From contig CAMCFN010000019.1 in the NCBI GenBank assembly GCA_945874145.1, forward strand, positions 1 to 64,000: DNA of 64,000 bases, in the 5' to 3' direction. Origin of the DNA: Akkermansia muciniphila. GTDB taxonomy: Bacteria > Verrucomicrobiota > Verrucomicrobiia > Limisphaerales > SXTU01. The notes beneath the pieces are model-generated. The model was not told the DNA's origin and made no database searches. It was given only the letters and a program-made list of their open reading frames with translations. A program made the position numbers and the translations under genes. Below are positions 35,595 through 44,940 of this stretch, piece after piece; position 1 is the first letter of the stretch; every line of letters starts with the position of its first letter.

Positions 35595-36571
35595 GCGCCT
35601 GCATCCGCGTTCCCCAGCGGATGCTTCCGGGCGCTGAACTCACCCTGCCCGCGCTCGCCTTCGGGGCTGGACCAGTGTCAGCACTGATGACGGACCCTGC
35701 CGCACGCGACCGCCAACTGGCCACGGTTGAACGAGCGTTGGCCTTGGGCGTGGACTGGTTCGACACCGCCGCGACTTACGGCAATGGTGAGTCGGAAAGA
35801 AGCATGGGTTGGGCGCTCCGTGAGTTGGGCAGCGGTATCTCCGTTCGCATGGGAACCAAGGTGCGGCTCGCGACGGAACAACTCGCGGACATTCCCGGGG
35901 CCGTGCGGGCCTCCGTGGAAGGCAGTCTGCACCGCCTCGGCGTGGACTCCGTGGCGCTGCTCCAACTCCACAACTCGATCACTCGCCAGCGCGGGGACCA
36001 GCCGACCTCCATCACGCCAGACGATGTGCTGCGTCCCGGTGGAATCTTGGAGGCGTTCGCGCAGCTTCGTGGCGAAGGCCTCATCCAGCATTTCGGGCTG
36101 ACTGGCTTGGGCGATGAGGCATCGCTGAACGAAGTCTTGAACGCAGAGCCTTGGGCCACGATGCAGGTGAACTTGAACCTGTGCGACCGGAGCGCCGGTC
36201 TCCGACCTGGCGTGGGCGGGGTTGGCTCCGCTGGGAAATCGGACCGGAGACCGGCACGCCTAGCCATCCGCGTCTTCGCCGGTGGCGCGCTCGCCGGCAG
36301 ACCGCCGAGCGCGCACACGCTGACGACAAAGTTCTTCCCACTGCCGATTTACGAGCGCGACCTGCGCCGCGCGGAGTTGATGCGCCGCGCGTTACCCTCC
36401 GATGTTTCCCTGCCGGAAGCCGCCGTGCGCTTTGCCGCGCACCATCCACACGTCACGTCCGCTATTGTTGGCTTTGGTTCACCGGAGGAAGTGGAAGACG
36501 CGGTGCGCTGGGCGGTGAATGGGCCCCTGCCGGACGAAGTATTTGCCAAGCTGGATCGCGCCGGTGTCTAA
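35591..36571 (+). CDS. aldo/keto reductase with in-frame palindrome insert
   Basis: A 326-aa NAD(P)H-dependent oxidoreductase. The catalytic tetrad appears as D58 (WFDTAATYGNGE), Y63, K90 (MGTK) and a His in LLQLHN. The late SAIVGFGSPEEVEDAV segment is the cofactor-binding end. It resembles D-threo-aldose/pyridoxal-type members. Residues about 201-225 (between NLNLCD and AIRVFAGGAL) are an insert encoded by an inverted repeat, replacing or lengthening a loop near the cofactor. It overlaps the upstream PPC-protein gene by four bases and precedes an MFS transporter by 11 nt, so the three form an operon, perhaps for uptake and reduction of a sugar. Confidence 0.88.
   Translation: MSACIRVPQRMLPGAELTLPALAFGAGPVSALMTDPAARDRQLATVERALALGVDWFDTAATYGNGESERSMGWALRELGSGISVRMGTKVRLATEQLADIPGAVRASVEGSLHRLGVDSVALLQLHNSITRQRGDQPTSITPDDVLRPGGILEAFAQLRGEGLIQHFGLTGLGDEASLNEVLNAEPWATMQVNLNLCDRSAGLRPGVGGVGSAGKSDRRPARLAIRVFAGGALAGRPPSAHTLTTKFFPLPIYERDLRRAELMRRALPSDVSLPEAAVRFAAHHPHVTSAIVGFGSPEEVEDAVRWAVNGPLPDEVFAKLDRAGV
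36188..36262. repeat. REP-like inverted repeat inside the aldo/keto reductase gene
   Basis: Perfect 11-nt arms GCCGGTCTCCG (36194-36204) and CGGAGACCGGC (36245-36255), extending to about 19 nt with few mismatches, enclose 40 nt. The unit reads through in frame as a Gly/Arg/Pro-rich insert. Confidence 0.75.
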
Positions 36572-36582
36572 TCCGTTGCCCC

Positions 36583-37842
36583 ATGAATTCGTCCGCCACG
36601 CCGGTCCAAAGCCGCTACGCCCGCTACTCGGCGGTGATCGTGGCCTTCCTCGGCTGGATGTGTGCGGGCGTGCAGATGGGCACACTCCCCATCGCCTCGC
36701 TCTCCATCTCCCAGGATTTGATGGGAGCCGCGTATGATGCGAAGGCCGCCGCGCGGTGGTTCAGCTATTACACCGCTGCCCTGAGCCTCGGGGCGGCGAT
36801 TGGCGGGATTGGTTTGGGCTGGCTCGGGGACCGCATCGGACGCGCCAAGGGCATGGCGGCCAGCATCCTTTGTTACACGGTGTTTGCGGGATTGTGCTAC
36901 TTCGTGCGCACGCAGGAAGAACTGCTCGTGCTGCGTTTCCTCGCCGGGCTGGGCATCGGCGGCATGTGGCCTAATGGAGTTTCCCTGGTGGCCGAAGTCT
37001 GGCCGGATGTTTCACGCCCCTTCCTCGCCGGCGTGATGGGCACATCCGCAAACCTCGGCATGTTCATCATTTCGCAAATCGGGCTGCACTGGCTGATCAC
37101 GCCAGACTCCTGGCGCTGGCTGCTGCTCGTGAGCGCCTCCCCGGCCATCGTGGGACTGGCAGCATTTTGGATCGTGCCCGAGTCGGCCAAATGGCTGGCC
37201 ACCCGCAATCAAGCGTCGCATCGGACGGCAACGCCCATGCGCGAGCTCTTTCGCCCACCGCTCCTGCGGGTGACCATCGCGGGCATCCTGCTGGCCTCGA
37301 TTCCACTCATCGCGGCGTGGAGTGCCGGCCGTTGGCTTACGCCGTGGGCCGATCACGAGGCCGGGCGCATTGACCCCGGCTACAAGGCACGGACGCAAGC
37401 CTACTGGGCTTTCGGCGCCACCATCGGCAGCTTCTTGGGCGGGCAGTTGGCGAACTGGCTCGGCCGCCGCTTGGCGTATTTCCTCATAAGCCTTTGCTCC
37501 ATGGTGCTCACCTGTGGAATTTTTCTGCTGCTCAAGCCCAGGGAGCCGCTCTTCCTCCCGATGGTCTTCATCCAAGGCCTCGTGGCCACGCTCTTCTTTG
37601 GGTGGCTGCCGCTCTGTCTGCCGGAGTTGTTCCCCACCCGGGTGCGCGCTTCGGGTGCGGGCATGAGCTACAACTTCGGCCGCTTCTTTGTGGCGGTTGG
37701 CGTGCTGTTTGCCGGAGCGCTGACGGAATTCTTCGACGGTGATTTCGCCAAGGCCGGGGCCATCATGGGTTCCATTTACGGGCTTGGCATGCTGGTCATT
37801 TGGCTCGCGCCCGACATGACCAACAGGAAACTGGAGGACTGA
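36583..37842 (+). CDS. MFS transporter (sugar/metabolite type)
   Basis: A 419-aa membrane protein with about 12 helices and the major-facilitator signature GWLGDRIGRAKGM between helices 2 and 3. GSFLGGQLANWLGRRLAY in the second half is the matching motif, and PELFPTRVRASGAGMSYNFGR is typical of the sugar/metabolite:H+ symporter branch. ATG 36583 (MNSSATPVQSRYARYSAVIV) lies 11 nt after the aldo/keto reductase stop. The substrate is not readable; the neighbour suggests a carbonyl compound or sugar. Confidence 0.88.
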   Translation: MNSSATPVQSRYARYSAVIVAFLGWMCAGVQMGTLPIASLSISQDLMGAAYDAKAAARWFSYYTAALSLGAAIGGIGLGWLGDRIGRAKGMAASILCYTVFAGLCYFVRTQEELLVLRFLAGLGIGGMWPNGVSLVAEVWPDVSRPFLAGVMGTSANLGMFIISQIGLHWLITPDSWRWLLLVSASPAIVGLAAFWIVPESAKWLATRNQASHRTATPMRELFRPPLLRVTIAGILLASIPLIAAWSAGRWLTPWADHEAGRIDPGYKARTQAYWAFGATIGSFLGGQLANWLGRRLAYFLISLCSMVLTCGIFLLLKPREPLFLPMVFIQGLVATLFFGWLPLCLPELFPTRVRASGAGMSYNFGRFFVAVGVLFAGALTEFFDGDFAKAGAIMGSIYGLGMLVIWLAPDMTNRKLED

Positions 37843-37861
37843 AGTTTCCCCCGCTGCGCAC

Positions 37862-38626
37862 TCAACCCGCCAGCGCGGCATTGACGGCGGCCACCAGCGC
37901 ATTGACACGCGTCGCCAACGGAAAGTCCGAGGGGGCTTCCAGCGTGTAACTCAGGCGGGTCTTGTGCTGCAACAGCCAGAAGGCCTCCGGCCATTGGGGG
38001 CGCGAGTCCGGATCGTGGCTGGGCTGAATGATGCCGCCCCGAGCCGGCCGACCCTCGATCATCTCCGCGCAATCAATCGGGCAGACCGAGGCCACGGCAT
38101 CCACCATCGTTTGCGCCAGCGAGGGCCGCGCGTCGGGATTCAACTCATAGAGGTAAAAGCCATTGGCTTCCCAGTCCTCATGCAGGCAAAGGGCGAGGTC
38201 GAAATTCGGCTGCCGAGTCAGCCAGGCCACATGCGTCCGGGTCTCTGCCGCCTCGAAGTGCTTGTAGTCGCGGTTCAAATCCTTGCCGAGAAAGTTCTCC
38301 CGCCGATTTTGGGGGAAGCCGGTCGGATTCAAGCAAGGGCACAGAAACAAGCTGGCATCCGCCGGCCAGCGGTCTTCCTCCAACAGTAGCAGCATCGCCA
38401 ACGGCCCGGCCGGCTCGTCACCGTGAATGCCGGTGGAGAGATAAACATTTCGCTTCGGACTGGCGGCCAGTCGTGTCAGCGCGAGCAGTTCCCCTCCTCC
38501 GTCGAACGGCAGCGACTCCATCTGCCAGCCGCGGCCCTGCACCAGCTTTGGGGCCGCCTGAAACCTCTGGCCGAGATCAATCCGTTCGCCCAAATAGCCG
38601 CCAAGGTTCTTGCCCAATCGCTGCAT
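37862..38626 (-). CDS. M14-family zinc carboxypeptidase-like hydrolase
   Basis: A 254-aa cytoplasmic protein of the M14/succinylglutamate-desuccinylase-aspartoacylase clan. Zinc ligands are visible as H68-x2-E71 in GIHGDEPAG and H149 in CLHEDWE, with the substrate-binding LNRD (N118-R119) between. No signal peptide. Relatives trim peptidoglycan peptides or N-acylated amino acids; which of these applies is unknown. ATG 38626 is used. It is convergent with the MFS gene (19 nt between stops) and divergent from mqnC. Confidence 0.8.
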   Translation of the reverse strand: MQRLGKNLGGYLGERIDLGQRFQAAPKLVQGRGWQMESLPFDGGGELLALTRLAASPKRNVYLSTGIHGDEPAGPLAMLLLLEEDRWPADASLFLCPCLNPTGFPQNRRENFLGKDLNRDYKHFEAAETRTHVAWLTRQPNFDLALCLHEDWEANGFYLYELNPDARPSLAQTMVDAVASVCPIDCAEMIEGRPARGGIIQPSHDPDSRPQWPEAFWLLQHKTRLSYTLEAPSDFPLATRVNALVAAVNAALAG

Positions 38627-38708
38627 GCGGACTGAATCATGCAAGACCGGGACGACGCGGCAAAGCCTTCTCCGCAGGCATTCACGTTGTCTGGTTGCCA
38701 GCCGGTGC

Positions 38709-38714
38709 TAGACT
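38709..38714 (+). promoter_or_regulatory. candidate -10 element of mqnC (leaderless)
   Basis: TAGACT ends 6 nt before the GTG at 38721, with TTGTCT 16 nt further upstream as a possible -35. The hexamer is identical to the one before the RMD1/DUF155 gene. Confidence 0.5.
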
Positions 38715-38720
38715 ACGCGC

Positions 38721-39902
<1,182 letters not shown>

Positions 39903-39999
39903 TCCTGAAATCAAGGATGGGCCGCTTTATGCCCCACCCAATTCCTTCTTCTCCGCGCTTCCGCGGCTTTGAGGCTTTGCGATCAGCACGGCTCCAAGT

Positions 40000-40878
40000 T
40001 TACCGCCGCGCCGGCTCGATGTGGACGAGCGCGTCGCGGACTTTCGGCATCTGGGCGCGGAGATGGTCCTTCACCTGATGGGCGATGGCGTGAGCGCGCT
40101 CGACAGTAAGCTGGCCGTCCACTTCCACATGGATGTCCACATGGAGCTGCCAGCCCATCTTGCGGATGAAACACTTCTCCACGCCGCGCACGTCTGGGAC
40201 GCTGGCGGCAAGTCGGCGAATTTCCGCCACCACGGCCAAGTCAGGTGCGGTATCCATCAACTCGCCGAACGCCTCGCGCAGCAGCCGCCAGCCGTTCCAC
40301 GCGATGACGCCCGAGGCCAGCAGCGCCGCCACATCATCCGCCGCCTCGTAGCCCGGCCCGCCCATAAGCGCCACGGCGATGCCGATGCCCGCGAAGAGCG
40401 AGGTGATGGCGTCGCTGCGATGATGCCAGGCGTCGCCTTTCACGACGCTGCTATCCACGGATGTCGCCTCGCGGAACACATGGCGGAAGAGCGTTTCCTT
40501 CACCACCACGACCACGATGAGCACCCCGAGCGTCCACGAAGCGGGTGCGCCATGGGGACGGAGAATTTCACGCACGGAGTTGACGGCGATCCACAGCGCC
40601 GCAAGCAGGAGCATGGTGGCGACCATCGCGGAGGCAAGCGGCTCGGCCTTGCCGTGGCCGTAGGGATGATCTTCGTCCGCTGGCGCGTCGGCGATAACCA
40701 GCCCGCGCCAGACGATCAGGGAACTAAACAAATCGGCGAGCGACTCGACCCCGTCGGCCACGAGCGCATGCGATTGGCCGAGGAAGCCAGCCGTCATCTT
40801 GCCCACCGCAAGCACGGTGTTCACCACCATGCCGAGGAAGGTCGCGCGTAAGCTGCGTTGCAGGCGCTGGTCGGGCAT
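40000..40878 (-). CDS. cation diffusion facilitator (metal efflux)
   Basis: A 292-aa divalent-cation:proton antiporter, probably for Zn, Mn, Co or Fe efflux. Six membrane helices are evident (about 18-200). The metal-site helix has LVADGVESLADLFSSL, the loop HPYGHGKAEPLA and the partner helix GDAWHHRSDAI follow. A cytoplasmic ferredoxin-like domain (about 205-290) holds HVDIHVEVDG. The start ATG 40878 gives the family's short N-terminus. It lies 13 nt downstream of the siroheme-decarboxylase-like gene on the same strand, so the two are probably co-transcribed, which would fit a link to iron handling. Confidence 0.9.
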   Translation of the reverse strand: MPDQRLQRSLRATFLGMVVNTVLAVGKMTAGFLGQSHALVADGVESLADLFSSLIVWRGLVIADAPADEDHPYGHGKAEPLASAMVATMLLLAALWIAVNSVREILRPHGAPASWTLGVLIVVVVVKETLFRHVFREATSVDSSVVKGDAWHHRSDAITSLFAGIGIAVALMGGPGYEAADDVAALLASGVIAWNGWRLLREAFGELMDTAPDLAVVAEIRRLAASVPDVRGVEKCFIRKMGWQLHVDIHVEVDGQLTVERAHAIAHQVKDHLRAQMPKVRDALVHIEPARR

Positions 40879-40891
40879 GGGGCACGGGCGT

Positions 40892-42049
40892 TTAGCCCGC
40901 AATCATGCGCTCGCCGGGCTGGAGCTTCATGCGCTCGGGATCGAGGCCGTTGGCACGACAGAACTCGCAGTAGGCGTTCGGGGAGATTTCGCTCGGCTTG
41001 ATTTCGCTTCGCCCGCCCCAGAAGACATTCGTGTAGCTGACGGTGATGCCGAGGCTGGCGAGGTGCGCGTCAATCGCCGCCTTGTGCGCGAGCACGAGCG
41101 CCTTGTCCGTGCCATGCGCGACGCCCATGACGTTCACGTTGCGGAACTCCGGGCCGCCCTCGCGCCAGTAGGCGTGCGTCATGATGTGATGCCGGCCCAC
41201 CTCGCGGCCCGCCTCGATCTCGCGGCCCGGCGGCACGGCCCAGTGGAACAGCGCGTTGAACTTCGTGACCTTCTCGCCGGTGGCCAGGGTCTTGACGTGC
41301 TCGAGGAAGGTCGAGAAGCGGCCGATGATCTTGCGCTCGTTGAAGTCGGCGGCAACCTCGAGAAAGGTCTTGAGCGGCACACCGGCCTGGGCGGCGCGCG
41401 CGGTCCACAAGTCGGAGACGAGTTCCTCCGCCTTGAACTCGCGCTTCACGGCTTCGAGGATGCGCCACTCCAGTTCGTTGAGCGTGACCATCGCCACATC
41501 GGTGGCCTCGGCCGGGACTTCCGCCTTGCTGCCCGGCTCCATGCCCCGCCGACGCGTGTGGCCCACCCCGAGTGCGAAGAGCTTCTTCGCCGGCATGAGC
41601 CGGAAGTGGCCCGCGCCGATGCGCTTGGCGAGATACTCGCAATGGCGCGGCATCGAGTAGCCGGCGGGAATCTTCAGCGTGGTCCAGAGTTTGTAGGTCG
41701 ATCCGGGCGTGGCGGCGTCGGTCGAGCGAGTGACGACGTGGCCGGAGAAGGGGTCGTTGGCGAATAGATCATCGAACGCGGCGTCGAGCTTTTCCTGCGG
41801 CACCTCCCACGCGACGAGCGCGCCTTGGGCAAGGTTCGTGGCGAGCAAGGTCTGCCGCACCCGGCGGATGACGCCCGCGCGCAGCATAGCCTGAATGCGT
41901 TCGATGACTGTCTCCAGTGGCAAGTCAGCCTGTCGCGCGATGGCGCCGAGCGGGTCCGCTTGGAAACCCTGCAATTGGTCTTCGGAAATCGCGAGGATGC
42001 GATGATTGATCGGGTCGGCAATTTCAACCGGGATGGTGGCAAGGCTCAT
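40892..42049 (-). CDS. two-domain Lrp/AsnC-like protein, siroheme-decarboxylase type (AhbA/AhbB-like fusion)
   Basis: A 385-aa protein made of two AsnC/Lrp-type winged-helix plus ferredoxin-like units (about 10-185 and 190-350). Each has a recognition helix pattern, for example LPLETVIERIQAMLRAGVIRR. The order GVIRR, HVVTRST, YKLWTTLKIP and LMPAKKLFALGVGH resembles the heme-d1/siroheme decarboxylase family rather than classical regulators. If so, it would decarboxylate siroheme to didecarboxysiroheme in the alternative haem pathway; a DNA-binding regulator is the alternative. The C-terminus carries two cysteines (AYCEFCRANGLDP), an unusual feature. The downstream CDF metal transporter is likely co-transcribed. 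Confidence 0.6.
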   Translation of the reverse strand: MSLATIPVEIADPINHRILAISEDQLQGFQADPLGAIARQADLPLETVIERIQAMLRAGVIRRVRQTLLATNLAQGALVAWEVPQEKLDAAFDDLFANDPFSGHVVTRSTDAATPGSTYKLWTTLKIPAGYSMPRHCEYLAKRIGAGHFRLMPAKKLFALGVGHTRRRGMEPGSKAEVPAEATDVAMVTLNELEWRILEAVKREFKAEELVSDLWTARAAQAGVPLKTFLEVAADFNERKIIGRFSTFLEHVKTLATGEKVTKFNALFHWAVPPGREIEAGREVGRHHIMTHAYWREGGPEFRNVNVMGVAHGTDKALVLAHKAAIDAHLASLGITVSYTNVFWGGRSEIKPSEISPNAYCEFCRANGLDPERMKLQPGERMIAG

Positions 42050-42146
42050 ACTTCAGATGTCTGCTAAATGACGCGGGCGAATCATTCCCGAGGGGTATGG
42101 CCGGGGCCAGACACAATTTTGGCGAAGACCAACCAGTTGCTGCCGC

Positions 42147-42797
42147 TCAGTTCTGCGCCGCCGCCCAGCGCTCAGCAAATCGGCGCAGATCGCCGGGGTC
42201 GCTCAAGCCCAGTTTGAGGGTGATGCTCTCGCAGACCACGGGGAAGGAAAGCGGCTGATGCGCAAGGCGCTGCTGGATGACCTCCAGCGCACAACCAGAG
42301 CCGAGCAGCGAGAATACCAACCGCTCATCTTCGTTGAGCAGGGTGGCATGATTCATCGGCAGCCGGCGCACACGGTCTTGAATCTCATCCAGCGCCCGGC
42401 CGTTGATGGGCGGGGTGCAAAAGAAGCGGCCGGCGAGCGCATCGCGGATGGCCGTGACGAGGAAGGTAGGAGCCGACTGCTTGAGCACGTAGGCCGCCGC
42501 GCCACACTCGGTGGCCGTCTGGATGTAACGCTCCTCGTCGAAGAGGGAGAGGACAATCAGCAACGGGCGCGGGGTTGACTTGGACAGCTCCCGCAGCAGG
42601 TTCAGCCCATCCACCATGGGCATCACAATGTCGGTGATTACTACATCGGGATGGGTTTGCTCGATGACGTGCAACGCCTCCAAGCCGTTGCTCGCCTCGC
42701 CGACCACGCGGAAATCTTTCTGGGACTGAAGCAGACCACGGATTCCCCGGCGCACCAAGGGGTGGTCCTCCACAATCACTATGCTGGTCGTCTTCAC
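42147..42797 (-). CDS. NarL/LuxR-type response regulator
   Basis: A 216-aa two-component regulator. The receiver domain (1-125) has acidic E10-D11, phospho-acceptor D56 in VVITDIVMP, S84 in IVLSLFD and K105 in YVLKQSAP. A linker and a C-terminal helix-turn-helix-like domain (about 155-212; NEDERLVFSLL...VIQQRLAHQPLSFPVVCESITLKLGL) resemble LuxR but are divergent from the usual LT.RE.EVL. The start is GTG 42797, overlapping the TGA of a truncated histidine kinase by four bases (GTGA), so the kinase was its original co-translated partner. With the kinase truncated, it may be phosphorylated by another kinase or be inactive. Confidence 0.85.
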   Translation of the reverse strand: MKTTSIVIVEDHPLVRRGIRGLLQSQKDFRVVGEASNGLEALHVIEQTHPDVVITDIVMPMVDGLNLLRELSKSTPRPLLIVLSLFDEERYIQTATECGAAAYVLKQSAPTFLVTAIRDALAGRFFCTPPINGRALDEIQDRVRRLPMNHATLLNEDERLVFSLLGSGCALEVIQQRLAHQPLSFPVVCESITLKLGLSDPGDLRRFAERWAAAQN

Positions 42798-43010
42798 GGA
42801 GTCGCGGACATGAACGCTTCCATCAAAGACCCGGGTCCCAACCCGAACGTCTCAAGCGGAGCAGTCAAGTGATGAAAGGTCACCTCATAAACCGCGGGGA
42901 GCAAGGGGAAATCAGTAAACACACGCGTGCCTTTGACTGGGTCCGATGAAATCTCAACAGAACCGCCCGGCAGGCGCACGCAGCTTGTCTCATGGCACAC
43001 ACGCACGGCA
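42794..43010 (-). pseudogene. 3' remnant of a histidine kinase
   Basis: A frame upstream of the response regulator contains LPGGSVEISS, then KGTRVFTDFPL, which is the end of a HATPase domain (the G2 box G-T-x-V...P-L). It continues about 35 residues to a TGA that overlaps the regulator's GTG. The H box, N box and G1 box are missing; the frame merges into the neighbouring dehydrogenase gene. It is therefore a kinase stub of which the 5' part has been lost. Confidence 0.6.
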
Positions 43011-43013
43011 AAT

Positions 43014-44891
43014 TTACGGCGCGGCCAGCCGGCGGGCGATGAACTGCCGCACCTGCGGCATCTTACAGGTCGCCAGCAGTTCCGCCGCCCGCGCCCGGTC
43101 CGCCGCCACGACGGGTTCAATACCGAGCCAGAGCATCACCGGCAAGTTGGGGTCCGCCGCATCCTCCGCGCGTGCCAGAAGCGGGCTGGCGATGGGCCAC
43201 CGTTCCGCCAACGGCATGCGTTGCAACACGCTGGCTAGCGCCAGCCGCGTGTGTGGCGTCGAGCCGTCCCGAGCCAGCGCGGTGAACTTCGCCAAAGCGG
43301 CGGAGGAAGGCAGCTTCGGCTCGCAGATCAGTTGCACCGCCCACCAGCGCAGGTGCTCATCCGCCTCGTCCAGCAGCTTTACCAGCAGCGCGTCGTCCCC
43401 GTGCCCGATGGCGTGCAGCGCCCATAGCACACGCAACCGACTGGGCGTTGGGCCGCGCTGCTGGAGCTGCGCGCGGAGCTCAGCCGCCGTGCCCGGGGCG
43501 AGGCGTTGAGCGGCAGCCCGTTCCTGCAACTGCACCCGGGCGCGCCGGGCGAACCACTCATTGTCGCCGCGCAGGTGGACGAGCAGTTCGGCATCACTGG
43601 CCTGGCGCAGATCGAAAGCCGGGAGCGGGGAAGGCTGGCCAAAAGTGACCTTGTAGAGCCGGCCGCTGGCGCGAAAGGAACCATCGAAGTCGTGACACTC
43701 GCCGAAGTCGTTCCAGTCCGCCACGAACACGCCGCCGTCCGGCCCCGTGTGCAACGCGGAGCCGCGGAACCACGCATCATTCGCACGGAGAAAGTCTGGC
43801 CGATGCCGGGCCACGTAGCCGGAGCCCCGGCGTTCGAGGAAGTCGTGGTTCACGCGCCGACCATGCGTGTTGGCGAGGAAGAAGCCGCCGCGAAACGCCG
43901 CCGGCCAGTTCGTGCCGAGATAGAGCATCCCACCACAATGCGAATGCCCGCCGCCCAGCGTGTCATGATCGCCCGTGGCGCTGCGCGAGGCCACCCAGCC
44001 GGCCCGCCAATTGGCGCCCGCGAAATGCAGATGGTCCGCGCACATCGGCAGCGTGGCGTAGGCGTGCGGACGAAAACCCGCGCCGGCCGTGCGTTCGTAA
44101 ACGCCGCCCGGCACGAGGTGCCAGAGGTGGCCGTTGACGTTGTTGCCGATGAACGCCTGGCCGTGGGCATCCCAATCAAGACCCCACGGATTCACCAACC
44201 CATGCGCCACCACTTCGAAGACGCGCCGCGTGGGATGATAGCGCCAGACGGAACAATCGAGCGGCACACGCGCCTCAGCCGGCGTGCCGGGACGTCCCAC
44301 GCGAGACACGTTCTGCATGCCGTGCCGACCGTAGAGCCAGCCGTCCGGCCCCCACGCCAGGCCGTTGGCCATGTTGTGCTTGCAGTCCAGGGACCAGCCA
44401 TCGAGATGCACTTCCGCCGGCCCGTCAGGCACCCCGTCACCATCCCGGTCCGGAATGAAGAGCAGCTCCGGCAGCGAGAGAACCCACACGCCGCCAAGTC
44501 CCACGGCAAGACTTGTAAGCCGCCGGCCGTTCGCAAGGAAGACCTGCCGCTCCGCGAACCGTCCGTCAGGCCCGCCTTCACTGAACACGAGGATGCGGTC
44601 ACGCAGCGGCTCCTTGTAGTCCGGATACGAAAAGCACTCCGCCACCCACATGCGCCCGCGCTCATCGAAGTCGAACGCCACCGGCTGGCAAACCTCCGGC
44701 TCGCTGGCAAAGAGGGTGACTCGAAAACCCTCAGGCACCGTGATGCGCCGCAGCGCCTCGGTGGCCGCGAGCGGCGCGCGGGCATCGGGCTTGGAGTTCA
44801 ACACTCCCGGCGGTAGGCCAAGCTCGGCGGGTGCGGCATGAAGGGCAGAGGCCGTCGCCAGCGTGAACAGAAGATGAAACACGGCCTTCAT
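43014..44891 (-). CDS. PVC-type dehydrogenase, probably C-terminally truncated
   Basis: A 625-aa exported protein. A signal peptide (MKAVFHLLFTLATASALHA) precedes a sorbosone-dehydrogenase-like propeller (about 40-440; PEGFRVTLFASEPEVCQPVAF, IPDRDGDGVPDGP, LDCKHNMANGLAWGPDG, VADWNDFGECHDF) and HEAT-like helices (about 455-620). Family members of this class usually continue for a further few hundred residues with more repeats and a cytochrome c domain; this one stops right after VRQFIARRLAA, with no CxxCH. The stop lies where a kinase remnant begins. Without haem its electron output is lost, so it may be non-functional. Confidence 0.75.
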   Translation of the reverse strand: MKAVFHLLFTLATASALHAAPAELGLPPGVLNSKPDARAPLAATEALRRITVPEGFRVTLFASEPEVCQPVAFDFDERGRMWVAECFSYPDYKEPLRDRILVFSEGGPDGRFAERQVFLANGRRLTSLAVGLGGVWVLSLPELLFIPDRDGDGVPDGPAEVHLDGWSLDCKHNMANGLAWGPDGWLYGRHGMQNVSRVGRPGTPAEARVPLDCSVWRYHPTRRVFEVVAHGLVNPWGLDWDAHGQAFIGNNVNGHLWHLVPGGVYERTAGAGFRPHAYATLPMCADHLHFAGANWRAGWVASRSATGDHDTLGGGHSHCGGMLYLGTNWPAAFRGGFFLANTHGRRVNHDFLERRGSGYVARHRPDFLRANDAWFRGSALHTGPDGGVFVADWNDFGECHDFDGSFRASGRLYKVTFGQPSPLPAFDLRQASDAELLVHLRGDNEWFARRARVQLQERAAAQRLAPGTAAELRAQLQQRGPTPSRLRVLWALHAIGHGDDALLVKLLDEADEHLRWWAVQLICEPKLPSSAALAKFTALARDGSTPHTRLALASVLQRMPLAERWPIASPLLARAEDAADPNLPVMLWLGIEPVVAADRARAAELLATCKMPQVRQFIARRLAAP

Positions 44892-44940
44892 GCACGAAAG
44901 TTCGCAAGGTGAACGCCCTGCCATGCCTTGGAATCGGGGC

